Below are positions 11,881 to 23,673 of a DNA stretch of 64,000 nucleotides, one piece after another. The notes under the pieces are model-generated. The model saw nothing but the letters and a program-made list of their open reading frames with translations, did no database searches and was not told the origin of the DNA. The stretch comes from Maylandia zebra (Eukaryota > Chordata > Actinopteri > Cichliformes > Cichlidae), in assembly GCF_041146795.1 (NCBI RefSeq), contig NC_135185.1, forward strand, positions 7,923,529-7,987,528, in the 5' to 3' direction. The stretch's first letter is position 1, and every line of letters begins with the position of its first letter. The translations under genes were made by a program, and so were the position numbers.

Positions 11881-14499
11881 TAGTTAATCAATATTTCTTA
11901 CTGACAATAACAAACTAGAGAATGTCACCAGGCTTGTGATTTAAAAACATATTTGGTGACATTGTGACAAAAACATCTAAATCACGTTGGGCTAGTTCTT
12001 GCTATTGTACTCCCCAGAGACACATGTTTTCTTAAAAATCCTTTTTGTGCAGGCTTTGTAAACTCTGTCTGAACTTCTACGAACCTCTAACATACAGAGT
12101 GCCTTTCTTTTCTTTCTTTTTTTTTGCAGCGAGGCATCCTCAGGCATCCTTGCTTTGTTGGGATCAATAAAAAAAGGAAAAAGAGGCTCCCAGTGAAGCC
12201 CTCGCTTTGAAAATGCCAAATCAAGACACATCTGCAATCATGGTATCTACAAATGAAATACAATAGTTGTCCCAGTAGCTCAAGAATCATTACAGTTTGT
12301 AATTTGCAGACTATAATTGCATTTTGCAGGGGGGGTTTGCTTTCATTACTCCTGTTAAAGCCACATTTGACATGCCTGTGAAACAGAAAGGGATTTGTAC
12401 AACTTCACAATGAAAAGGATATTAACTATTCAGTGGATTTGATGGCTGTTACGCTATAATGAGCCCAATTTTAGTAGGCAAATTGACAGCCGAAGCATTA
12501 CATTTGTCCCAGTCCGGTGTCATTCCTACAGCCAATTCTCAGGACATCTGTAACACAGTGTTGCATAATGTGACACCTTGTTGAGCACTGAATTACCTTA
12601 CTAAGAATCTCACAAGAAGCATTACTGATTCTGCTTTCATAAGATATTCAGCTGCACTACCCACATCTTCGCTTCGGCTTAAAAAATAATCAGCTGTTTA
12701 TTTATTGAGACTTACAAAAAATAAATAAACAAATGCCAAGCAGTCCTACGTTCAGGGTCCGCCTGAAGTCAGCCGAATTGTAGTTTACATTAAAGCTGAT
12801 CTAGGAAACAGGATATCTCTGACAGATATCCACAGCAGCGACCTCTCAGCAAAATTCCCTGCTGCCGAGTCTGAAAATCGCTGACTTACAGTACATTTAA
12901 CTGTTATTTAGCATGGTAGGTTGACTCAGAACACATTCTAATTTACAACATTATGGCCTAAGGGAGAAACACGTTTACAGACACATACTCACAGCTACGG
13001 GCTGTGTAGCACGATAGAAGCATTTTAATGTTAGCGGCCAAGCACGAACTCACTATAGTGTCATTTCAGGGCTTTTTGAAACAAAACAATTGTTCATGAG
13101 TAGCCGATCAATATTATTTGATATTTTCCTTTCCTTAAATTAAAGAAAATTTCACATTTACTCATGTGTGTAAGACCACAGTTTGATGTCAAACTTTTTC
13201 TTTCTTTACCTGAACCACAGTCCTGGTCTCAGAGCATAAAACATTTATTGAAGCCAGAGCCTTGAATTTTTTTAAAAACTATTATCACTTGTAGGTAAAG
13301 AAGTGCCTGCTCAGACATCATTTTTTAGTTTTTTCAGTTTGACAGTCTGTATTTTGCATTGGAGGCTTCTACCTAAGAATGACTTCACGGCTTTCTTCAC
13401 TGTACCTTGAGGTAAACGTGTTTCCTTAAACAGAAAAATGGGCGTGGCAATATGCAGATTGCAGTGTTTACAATGTCGACGACAGAAATGTGTCATGTAC
13501 ACAGTTTGTGACTCAAATTTTTACACTGGCTCTTCTTTTTGTGAAAAACGTGGATGTTGTGATTCAAAAACATAAACTAAGATTTACAAATGTTTACATT
13601 GTGTAATTTGGAGAATTCACAAATGGGTGCACACACAAATGCAAAGTAATGTGAGGATATGTATAACATGTAAGACATGTTTTGTTTTTTTTAACGAACT
13701 TACATGTTAAAACCAGATATAGTAATTGTTTACAGGCAACTTTTTAAGTTTGGTATTTTAGTATCAGAACTAATCTCTTGTATTTTTGATTTGTATTTAG
13801 CTAACAGCAGAAAGCTGTTAACCTGGTGTTGAATTCAGATGACAAAATGCTGATAGTTCAGGAACAGCAGGCACTCTCTTAATAAGACTGTACAAAACTG
13901 TACTGCTGAGTAAAATTTGAGAAGGATGAGCACTGATACCAACTGTTTATTAGTCCTCAAGCAAACATTAATGTTGGTCTGTTGATACCAAACAATTGTA
14001 ATATGGCAATTGTCAGATGTAGTTATCCCAAATTAGCTGGATTATATCTATATTCAAAGTGGACAAGAGATTATTTAGCATATACTCGCTTCAGAGGATG
14101 AGCCACAGGGGTGTATGACCATGGTTTTCTTTCATCTGCACGCTCTGTTTTCCAAACAGAAGAATGGCCACCATATATTTTAATCATATATTAAACTTCA
14201 TGTGCTACTGTATCATCTATATACACTGAAGTTGAAATAACAAAGGAATGTTCTGGAAAATCAGATGTCCCAGTTTTCAACTAGCAGCTGAACACAGGTT
14301 ACATCTGTGGAGCTTTGTGAAGAATCTCAAAACTCCACATCTACATGTGATGTGATGTGAACTGTGCATTTCAGGCAATTTGTGCACCTTTATTCATATT
14401 TCTGTTAGTGAGCAAAAACGTTTTAGGCATTTGTACATAAAGGAACCTTTATGAAAGTGAAAACGATTAAATTTGTTGAACTGAAAAATCTGTTTGTAA
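11881..14499. other. long non-coding stretch
   Basis: No gene seen. The segment 12420-12900 is non-repetitive, has balanced base composition and is rich in short homeodomain-like cores, so it may be conserved non-coding DNA. The rest is ordinary AT-rich sequence. Confidence 0.45.
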
Positions 14500-15007
14500 A
14501 TGATTATTGTTCGTGGCAAGATCCTGTCATGGAAATCACTGCATGGCCTTCAAGGACACTTCCAGTCAACACAGTTTGCCGTGCCATCCGTATACAAGTT
14601 TAAGCTCTGTTGTGCAAAGAAAAAACAGACAAATCAAAAATTTCATGAAACAAAAAATATGATAAAGAAGACCCATGAATGTTGAGCAGCTGTAACACAG
14701 AAAAACGGGACAACATTCCCCCCCTAAAAAATGTCCAGCAGCTTGTCTCCTGTGTGCCCAGAGATTTACAGATCATTGTTAAAAGAAGAGGGGATACTCC
14801 ACAGTGGTCAAAAAGACACTGTCCTAACATTTTTTTAGACAGGTGGCTGCTATCAAATATAAAATTAGCCAATACTTTTCTTAAAATGCTTTCCAAGTTA
14901 TTTTTCTATTGTGAATAAAATATGAAATACTAGATTTGCTAATCATCATGTTCTGATCTTATATAGAGTTTACATATCTTCCCATTGCTTTTGGAATTGG
15001 GTTTGCA
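14500..15007 (+). mobile_element. internally deleted mariner/Tc1-like transposon remnant
   Basis: Two separated pieces of one transposase-bearing family are recognisable. Positions 14525-14620 translate to SWKSLHGLQGHFQS...VPSVYKFKLCCAKKK, a DNA-binding-region fragment. Positions 14727-14805 translate to VQQLVSCVPRDLQIIVKRRG followed by DTPQW, the conserved transposase C-terminus. The 3' non-coding part contains GTGAATAAAATATG and ends at TTTTGGAATTGGGTTTGCA, typical of the 3' end of this fish family. The catalytic middle is deleted and the 5' end is unclear. Confidence 0.65.
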
Positions 15008-15169
15008 TGTTAGTGCAGATGCACAATATAACTCTGCCAAACAATGCAGAGAAGCATGTGAGGTTTTAATCATAATAGCTCATCCATGTTTTCTTCCTTT
15101 GCACTTCCTTGTACAAACTGTAAAGTCCAGAAAGTTGGTGTTTCCTACTGTACCTGGAAAACAAGAAAC

Positions 15170-15440
15170 TGGTAAATGGATTAGTACTTACATAGCACTT
15201 CTCTAATCAATTAAAACTGCTTGTAGTAAGAAAACGCATTCAATGTGCTTTCTTACTACAAGCCTCATTCAACCACTCACACGTGTGTTTTTTTTTCTTT
15301 TCTACACTAAACACCTTAACCTAACATTCACTCACCCACCGCTGTGGATACATTGGGGGCAACTCTGGGGTTCAGTATCAAACCACAGACCTTCTGATTA
15401 GCAGACGTATGAAGCAACAGACTTCTTTCTTTTACTATCT
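15170..15440. repeat. dispersed-repeat fragment with hairpin
   Basis: Blocks such as GGTAAATGGATTAGTACTTA, CATAGCACTTCTCTAATC, CATTCAACCACTCACACG and CAACTCTGGGGTTCAGTATC match the block order of a common fish interspersed repeat as I remember it. Inside it, GCTTGTAGTAAGAAA (15219-15233) and its exact reverse complement TTTCTTACTACAAGC (15249-15263) form a perfect 15-bp hairpin with a 15-base loop. Confidence 0.5.
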
Positions 15441-17701
15441 ACAAATTCCCTATAGCAGTAAGGACATATGACATATAAATGAGTGAGTGTAACTTTTCCC
15501 CCTATAATAAATAAAACTTTTTGAACCAGTTTTTTTGTCTTCTTCTTGTTGAACTGACACTACAGTATGTCAGAAAATGTCATGATATGAGACGTTTTTG
15601 ATCAGATTCCCGCTATGACATGCTGTCTTGCATAATCAGATGCTTACCCTCTGTTACCTGTAACATCTTCCGTTACTTCCTGTGCATAGGAGACAAAGAT
15701 TCATGGAAATGTTTCGCTGGCAAACCAAAAAGCCTGACTGTTCTCAGATCCATTAGGCACCTCATTAGGCACAAACAGCCATGGGTTGCCTCAGCTTCAC
15801 AAATGCTGCAGAGGCAAATTCATACATTTATGACAGTAAACAAGAATGTTTGCATCCCACTATTGTTCTTGAAAAATATTAGTACTGGATTAGGTACAGT
15901 CCTACTTCATCACAGCTTCGACCAAGCCAGCATTATGCTGGGTCAACAAACTGACTTAAATACTTGTCACTGATTATTTGATGCATTAGGTTGTTGGATG
16001 GGTGCCAGTGGCTTTATACACTTGTTTAAGTTATACAGAGCTAGATGTACTTAGACATAAACATACTGTAAAGTGGCCATGCTAAATGTTTAAAACACAA
16101 CCACAGTTTTATTGGAATTTATGTTTTATTACCTTCATCAAAGAGGTTAACGTTTTTGGTAATGTTTGTGTGCATCTTTTAGAGTGGAGTCATATGTTAA
16201 GGTGGACTGTTAACAATCTTTTATAATTTGCCTTCAAGGTCAGCTTAATGACAAATAACAAAAGCCTGCAGTTTGCACTTCTTTTTACTGCACCACGAGC
16301 CTCTTAAGGTATGTTTGAAAAGACCAAAGAAAACAAAATGAATATATAATGATGACTATATGAATGAATATATAAAAACCACAATACCATTCCTTCAAAA
16401 GTAAATATTGTCCATAGAGTGAGCTTCCTTGTTGGAGGTTTGCACTCTCGGATTCCTTCTTGTCCTTTCTTTGGCATTTCCTTGGTATTGCTAAGAGTCA
16501 AGCTGCCAAATCATTGCTGTGTTAAAAGAAAAGCGCAAAAATGTAACAACTAAAAAAAGGTTAGTTCAAAAAGAATGTTCAGTCATCTGTCATGACACAG
16601 CAAATCATTTAGTGCCCAGAAACTCAGCAAGGTCAGCAGCTCGCGTATGAACTGGGAAGTCAAAGGTCCAATCTGGATGTGGACCAAAGTCTCCATGCTG
16701 ATAAACCTGTGAGTAATGCCAGTGCCACCCAGCCAACAACCTAATGTATCAAGTGATCCATCACAATAGACACCTTGTGTGTAACCGCAAGATGCATACA
16801 GCACCTGACAAACAGTGAGATCGGAGTGGGATGAGCACTTCGTCCTCTTCTGTAGTCTTAAGTGGTCTGCTGCCAAATTAATATTTGTGAAAATAGACCT
16901 GTATTTACTAGAACTTTGTTACTATAGACGTCACAGAGGAGCCATACACTTTCTATACACTAATGTGCTGTGAGAAATTTCACATAAATGGATCTACCTG
17001 TAAACCAGTTGGTATTGTAGTATGAGATTCCAAAAGAATCCCCTCCTGACTGCCAATTACAGAACTTTCCAGATTTTATCTAATGGTTCATTCAGGCATA
17101 CAATGCTCAGGGAAATACATTTGAACTTCATGCATCATAATGGAAGAATCCAACACAAGTGTTCCAATGGGGCAAGGTGAAAAAATTGAAAACAGATGCA
17201 AATCATCTGTTAAAATGCAACAGACATAGCTGTGCAGAATCCAACTGGGTATTTGCACTTTATTCTTTTCAGTGATGCAGTTTGCAGCAATAACCCCCAC
17301 GCTTCAAACCAGCCTCCACAGTGTTAAATCTGCCTTGGTTTTCTGCATTGGCGAAACCTTGAATGTCTTGATGTGGTAACATCCCTCAGTTTGAATCTCC
17401 AGTCTGAAACAAGTGCAAGTATTTAACCTGCCTTTATCCACGTCTGTTATTCTATCATTAAACCCGCTGTCTGCTTTGAATTTTTCTCCTTGGCTGTGTA
17501 TTTAAAAAGCTGGTAGCCCAAGCTTAGCAAGATATGGTCTGATAGCCTATTGAGAAGCACTTATAAGCACAAAGTTATAAACTGTGTGCTCTTCTCGAAT
17601 CAGAATTTTGAGAATTTTTGCACAGGAGCATTTTTTTTGCCTATAAAGCTATAAAGTCCCAATTTCATTGCAAACATGAAAATCAGGGTACCTACACCAA
17701 C
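15441..17701. other. non-coding stretch
   Basis: Open frames of up to about 117 codons occur (15620-15973; 16583-16876 on the minus strand) but show no recognisable domain, signal or exon context. No transposon ends were found. Confidence 0.45.
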
Positions 17702-17709
17702 CCCCTACC

Positions 17710-18736
17710 TAGGGATGGGTATCGTTTAGGTTTTATCCGATACCGGTGCCAAATCGGTACTTTTGAAACGGTGCCGGTGCTTAAACGGTGCTCGAACCGG
17801 TGCTTAAAGAATGGAGAACACAAACTTTGTCCAAAAACCTCTCATGTTCAGCTGTTTTTTTGTAAAAAGATAACAATGTTAGCCTTTTCTGCAGCTATGG
17901 GGCATATATGGTATCACTCTTGGTTGGAAGCAGTGCTTAAACAATGGAAAAAACACAAACTTTGTCCTAAACCTCTCATGTTTAACTGTTTCCCACTTTT
18001 TCTTTGGTCATTTTAGCCTTTTTGGCCAGGGTGAAGGGAGTATCTGCCATCAAACAAGAGGACAGCCGCATGTAGCTATGATGATGTTTGCTAGTTCACC
18101 TTACATGCATTAATGTAATAACGTGGTTAGCCTACTCAACGTAAATTACACACGAACAACATTAAGCTACTCACGCAGAGAAGAACGGCTGCTGCTGCAT
18201 CATCATCCTCATCATTTCTGCTACACTGGCAGGGCTAGGGGCCAGGACTCTATTCTTCGGGTTTTTGGGGGATGTTGCTCCGGGTCCGATAACTGGCAAC
18301 CCACCCGACGTGCACGGTGTGAGGTCTCGCAGCAAGCTATCAAATACGGCGCATTTCTGGGCTTTTAAAAAAAACGCTATGCGTCGCCAGGTGTTTCATC
18401 GGATTCGAGGTGTTACCTCCTTTGACAGTATCACAGTATCAGCTTAAAGCACTTGTTGCTGCTGAGTTTGCATATTTTGCTGTGAAGTACAGCCAGACTT
18501 TTGACCGCTTCGCCTTGGACATTTTTAATCTGTAGCTCTGCTCTAAAAGAACGTACGTACCTGGCCCAGCCTACTATCCTCGGAAACGTAAAATGATTGG
18601 CTAGAAGTGTATCACAGCTCAGGAAAAAAAAGCACCGAAATAAAGCACCGAAATGTGCGCTGCTTTTCGGTCTGGTTACTACCGTTTATGTCAGAACCGG
18701 TGCCATCATGGCACCGGACACCGGTACCCATCCCTA
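17710..18736. mobile_element. non-autonomous hAT element with perfect TSD
   Basis: The left end TAGGGATGGGTATCG is matched by the inverted right end CGGTACCCATCCCTA. The two ends are flanked by identical 8-bp direct repeats, CCCCTACC, at 17702-17709 and 18737-18744. Ends plus an 8-bp target duplication are the hAT signature. No transposase is encoded. The body has an internal direct duplication (about 17800-17858 and 17933-17993) and subterminal CCGGTGC/GCACCGG motifs at both ends, which are plausible transposase-binding sites. Its terminal 12 bp match those of the hAT at 27739-30502, a possible autonomous partner. Confidence 0.9.
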
Positions 18737-18788
18737 CCCCTACCCCCCCAAAAAATAGCATTGCATTTGTCACAGCCAGACCCCAACC

Positions 18789-20029
18789 CAGGGCTCTAGA
18801 CTAACTTTTTGCCATGGGCGTACCGGTACGCCTAACTTTAAAAAGTTAGGCGTACCGGCACAAATGTTAGGCGCACACAAATTTTATAATAATTTATATA
18901 ATATAATGTGTTTTTCTGGATACACTGTGCTTTTTAAGCATTCAAAGATTGATGACACTGTGTCAGAGCACTGGCTATGAATTTCAGAAGGATCAGGCCT
19001 TAACTTAACAGAAAAGTTAGCAATAGTTCTTTTCCTATTACAGCTACATCCACTTCTGTTGTGCCTAGGCTGCTCACTAGGGCTGGGTATCATCACTGAT
19101 TTCTATAATCCATTCGATTCCGGTTTTCAAAGTCCCGATTCGATTCAACTTAGCCTCAGACAGTCAGAAATATTATAATTCTGATCATTTATCAGTACTG
19201 ACTTCATCAGAATTGTGAACATCACAGCAGATGCCTTTGTGTGAAAGTAACTGAGAATAAAACACAGAAAAACATGAAGGAGATTTTCCTGGTCTGGCTT
19301 TTTATAGCAGATAACCTTAAAAATATTCTACAATGTTCTGCATATAAAGTCTAAATTTCTTCAGTATTCAACAACAGAAAAAATAGGCTTTCTTGTCCGA
19401 GGTCATTTAAGTGAAAAAGAAAAGAAAAAGACAGCAGCCACAGCGCTGTAAACAACGGTAGACTGGTGGGCAATAAGCGAATTAATAATACAGAAAACAT
19501 CAGAATCGCTAAGCTCCGACAGCGTGTCCGTCTACGGGCCGTCGGGTGAGAAAGCCGAGAAAGACAAAGTTGATTCTGATGCGTTGATCCGTTCTGTGTT
19601 TACGTCTTTGTGTGAATCCGTGTACCTGCTCTCATACCTGCTGTTTGGTTGTTGTTGAAATGGTTTTGTGAGCTTTAATCTGAGAATCTGGCGTTTCTGG
19701 CAAAACACAGTTATATTTAAAAGTCGATTCAGGATTTAATGAATTGATATCGCTTTATTCAAGCTACTCACCTCCCACTTCCACCTGCACTTTCAACTGG
19801 ACCATGGCCAATCAGAGAGGTCCCGCCCCTTACTATCTCTGATTGGTTTAGTCCACGATAGGGGCATAATGTGTGTCTGTTGTTGACCACAGTGAAGGTT
19901 GCAGATTATTTTATTTTTTTTGCTACCCGAAACGTCGGTCGCACAGATGCAACCAAATATTTTTTTTAGTCGCACCACTGAAAAATTTGGTCGCATTTGC
20001 AACCAAATTGGTCGCACTCTAGAGCCCTG
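18789..20029. mobile_element. non-autonomous inverted-repeat DNA transposon
   Basis: The left end CAGGGCTCTAGACTAAC and the inverted right end (CAGGGCTCTAGAGTGCGACC read on the minus strand) share 12 bp. Both sides are flanked by CAACC (18784-18788 and 20030-20034), a 5-bp or eroded longer target duplication. Subterminal palindromes (GGCGTACCGGTACGCC near the left; repeated AATTTGGTCGC on the right) support it. The open frame 19793-20032 on the minus strand is a by-product. The superfamily is uncertain, possibly hAT. Confidence 0.65.
19079..19753. mobile_element. hAT fragment nested in 18789-20029
   Basis: Begins TAGGGCTGGGTATCATCACT followed by CGATTCGATTCAACTT-type subterminal repeats, and later has GTCGATTCAGGATTTAATG and GATATCG, as in fish hAT ends. 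The matching right terminus is absent, so it is a truncated insertion inside the surrounding element. Confidence 0.5.
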
Positions 20030-20034
20030 CAACC

Positions 20035-20435
20035 TCTTTCAGGGTGCCAGATCAAGACTGCGATGTTCATAGTTTCTGGGCAAGGCAGAGCCAGGGAAGA
20101 TGAATAAATCAATCAGATGTCACAAACATCAGTGGAACACCAACGCATTCATTCAGCAGCAGTCAGCTCCATTTCCACACAGAACGTTTGCTTTGGAGAT
20201 TCAGGAACACAAAGAGTGGTGTGTGGTGATGCACATGAAGCCATGCATTTTTAAAAATGCAGCAGCCCTGTTTTGCAACGGATGACAAGAAATTTCTTCA
20301 CCTATTCTCCTGCAGATTTTATGATATTTTTAATAAGGTTTGGGGGAAAAAAACATACAAGAGGAAATGTACTCAGCAACACTCCTGAAATCTTTTTCTC
20401 CAAGTTACTTCGACACTAAAAAGCATTAATTATAA
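20035..20435. other. non-coding, nothing recognised
   Basis: Unique-looking sequence between a DNA transposon and the L2-type LINE, with no supported feature. Confidence 0.4.
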
Positions 20436-20446
20436 ACAGGACTGGC

Positions 20447-20457
20447 AAGATGGCGCC
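20447..20457 (+). promoter_or_regulatory. YY1-like site at LINE 5' end
   Basis: AAGATGGCGCC overlaps the first ATG of the LINE. It matches the core of the YY1 initiator motif (AAGATGGCGGC). Mammalian L1 elements carry a YY1 site near their 5' end that fixes the transcription start; a similar role here is inferred. Confidence 0.4.
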
Positions 20458-22402
20458 TGTGTTTGGCTGTGCCGCTGCCTTCGTCCGTGTGTTTGTTTAC
20501 TTTATATGTTATGCAAATGTTCTTGCTTCAGTCTTGTCCGGTGTCATCTCCCTTCGGATTTATGATCGCCAGGCGTTACTGGCGATCAAATCTGCTATGG
20601 ATAACTTTCAGAGTCAACAATACGACGTTGTTTTCCCACCGCCGCTTGAGCGCGACGCAGCACCCGGTTTACCTCCACTCTTGCTGGTCAGCTCAATTTT
20701 GCTTCAGAGGCCTCGTCGGAGGAAGTGGGGGAAGAGAGCCGGCTTTCTTGTCCTGCTCCGTCGTCTTTGGAAAGAGGCAGATCTTCGGGGGCTTTATTCT
20801 TGGGCTGCTAGCGGTAAGATCCGCCTGAGACTTGTCGGAGCTGGATTAATCCCCACAACCCACTGTGTTTACCACCCAGGCTTCCACCTAAAAGCATGGA
20901 AAGGAATGCCTCATCGCAGCAGGAACCCTGTTTTGCTGCGCAGCTTACCGCATAGTACTAAATCTGTTCATGGAAACTCTACTCCTGTCCCGGTGGGTCG
21001 CAGCGTTAAATGGATGTTAATTAATGCCCGCTTAATTGCCAACAAGTCTTATATCTTAAATGACTTGTTCTGTACGGAGAAGCTAGATTTCATGTTTATC
21101 TCTGAGACGTGGCAGCGTGAGAATGAAGACTCACATCTTTTAGAGCTGTGTCCCGCTGACTGTTCATTTCTCTGTGCACCTCGAATATCTGGACGAGGAG
21201 GCGGGAACAGCGGTAATTTTCAAAAAGACATTTTTATGCCAGATGATCTCCTCAAGCTGTTACAACTCTTTTGAGATGATTATGATAAAAATTGGACGAG
21301 AACAGCCCATATACGGCATTTTAATTTATCGTCCACCTGGGTCTGCTGCACCTTTTCTGTCAGACCTACAAAAATTTTTAACTTCCATGATTAAACTGGG
21401 CAAGGTCATCATTGTTGGTGACTTCAACATTCATGCAGAGGACTCATCAAATAGTACCACTAAGGAGTTCCTGAGCATTATGGACTCTTTCAATTTTGTT
21501 CAACATGTATCAGGTCCTACTCACACAGCTGGGCATGCTCTGGACTTGGTCTTCACCTGTGGTGTTTCCCTTGACCACATGAACTTAAATGATGTTTCTT
21601 TTAGCGACCATAAGTCAGTCTTTTTTAATGTATCGTTCAATTCAGAGTCTCTTCCCCAAAGTTTTATTAGGTGCAGGCGCTTTATTGATGACTCTGTCAT
21701 TTTAAAGTTTTCTTCTCTTTTTAATTTTAAACCTTCTTCTGACGATGTCGACATCCTTATTAATTCTTTTAATGAACACTGTCTTGCCATTCTTAATCAG
21801 GTTGCTCCTTTCAAAAGTAGTCATTGCACTGTTAGTTCCTGCACACCATGGTTAAATAATCAAACCCGTGGTCTTCGACGCTCCTGTTGAAAAGCAGAGT
21901 GTCTCTGAAAGTCCACTGGGCTGGTTGTCCATCGGGAACACTTCAAAGAACTTCTTCACTTATATGAGTCAGTCAAAGAGGCCAGATCCTCTTACTTCAA
22001 TAATCTCATAAATTGTCATAAAACTAACCCAAGAATTCTATTTGATACTATCAACAGTATTGTTTCTCCTCCAACTCAGCATGCTGTGTTGCTTTCTGAC
22101 GAAGACTGTAGCACTTTCCTCTAGTGATGTGTCGGTCACGAACGAAATGGCTCTTAGAGCCGGATCTTTGACGTGAACGACACGAGCCGGCTCCTTATCG
22201 CGAGCCACGGGGTTTTTTCTTTTTCTCTCACCCTCTCTCTCGCACTTTTTTTCCGCTTCACTCCGCATGCAAGCCTTGTGCTTTACGCTGGGAAGAGGTG
22301 GGAGGGGCGGTAGCTACACTCAGTAGCACAGGAACAGAGCGGGAGGGAGAGAGAGAGAAAGAGCCAGGGACAACAACGTCACATTAGAAAGGTCTAGTAA
22401 TC

Positions 22403-22831
22403 GTGTCTAGTAATTTTCAGTGGCAAGGACATTAAAGAAACTGATGGACATTATGGACAATGCCAGACATCCTCTGCACACGGCCATTAACAACCAGAAG
22501 AGTCTGTTCAGTGACAGGTTGCTTCTCCCAAAGACAAGAACTAACAGACTTAAAAACTCCTTTGTCCCACACGCCATCAGACTGTTTAACTCCTCCCTGG
22601 AGGGGAGAGGGAGGGGAAACAGGAGGACAAAGGAGGGGGGAACAACTAAGCTGTAGTGCCTCTTCACCTCACTGTGCAATACCTTTTGTGCAATACTTTT
22701 GTAAATAGTCAACGGTGCAATAGACTCAATACTTGAAATGTGCAATTCACTTGTATTTTTATTTTTATTCCTATTTATTCTATTTATCCCCTTCGTATAT
22801 TTTATTTATATTGTCTCTGTATTTATATATA

Positions 22832-22892
<61 letters not shown>

Positions 22893-23006
22893 CTGTGACT
22901 CTGTAACTTCTGTCGGTGCTGTGCTTCTTTGGAAATCGAATTTCCCAGAGGAACCCACCCGAGGGATTAATAAAGTTCTATCTAATCTAATCTAATCTAA
23001 TCTAAT
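22403..23006 (+). mobile_element. LINE 3' fragment nested inside hAT copy 1
   Basis: Positions 22420-22610 translate to the reverse transcriptase C-terminus (LKKLMDIMDNARHPLHTAIN, then LFSDRLLLPKTRTNRLKNSF and HAIRLFNSSL). A 3' untranslated region follows, with ATTAATAAAGTTC and a (TCTAA)n tail to 23006. The sister hAT at 39428 reads straight from AGTAATC to ATCCACAACTATT at the corresponding point, confirming a later insertion. The family is CR1/Rex1-like; exact assignment is uncertain. Confidence 0.78.
22832..22887. repeat. compound (TG)n(TA)n microsatellite
   Basis: About eight TG units are followed by about nineteen AT units within the LINE fragment's 3' untranslated region. The overlapping open frame is low-complexity translation. 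Confidence 0.95.
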
Positions 23007-23294
23007 CATCCACAACTATTTTCAGTTGCAGAGGATTCAGCAATAAAGGTTTCAGAAAGTTTATTCATGCAGGCCCATATGACAGAGAATGTGCATGTTC
23101 TTTTTGTTTTCATATTTTAATTTATATTTAATTGTGTTGTGGTTTGCAGCGTTTTGTGTTGTTTCACTTTAAATTTTTTAAAGGAAAAAGCTGAAAATTT
23201 AAATAATTAAAAGTTGAAATGTGAATAGATGGTTTTTGTATTATATGATTTATTTATTACATTTTATGTGGAGTGAATAAATAAAAGTATATTT

Positions 23295-23673
23295 ACGGTG
23301 GCCCCTACAGACAAAGCACGTTACAAACTCCAAAACACGTAAAAACTCAGAAGCACATAAAAACTCAAAACACGTACAAAAGACAACAGAAGTGCTCCAG
23401 GATGCTAGGGGCAGTGTTGAGCTTTTGTTACCTAGTGGCTACACAAGCCAGCAAGTACCAACAACTGGATTTGGTGTGTGGTAGTAACAGGTAAATTAAC
23501 ATTTTTTTTATTATTTGAATATATATGAGTGCTTGTGTATAAATACACAAACAACACACACATGCTTTCAATTGTGTAATTTAAGTGATCTAGGTAGCTC
23601 TGTTTTGGAAGTTCAGTTCATGCTAGAAAAGTGTTTTGGAGTTTGTATGTGTTTTGTCTCTAGGGGCCACTGT
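23295..23673. mobile_element. small inverted-repeat element with minisatellite inside hAT copy 1
   Basis: ACGGTGGCCCCTACAGACAA at the left is matched by the inverted TTTTGTCTCTAGGGGCCACTG at the right, so a MITE-like unit is embedded in the hAT. The same unit occurs at 40711-41199 in copy 2, so it predates the split of the two copies. Just inside the left end, 23317-23392 holds about four imperfect 17-18-bp repeats (consensus ACAAACTCCAAAACACGT). Confidence 0.65.
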
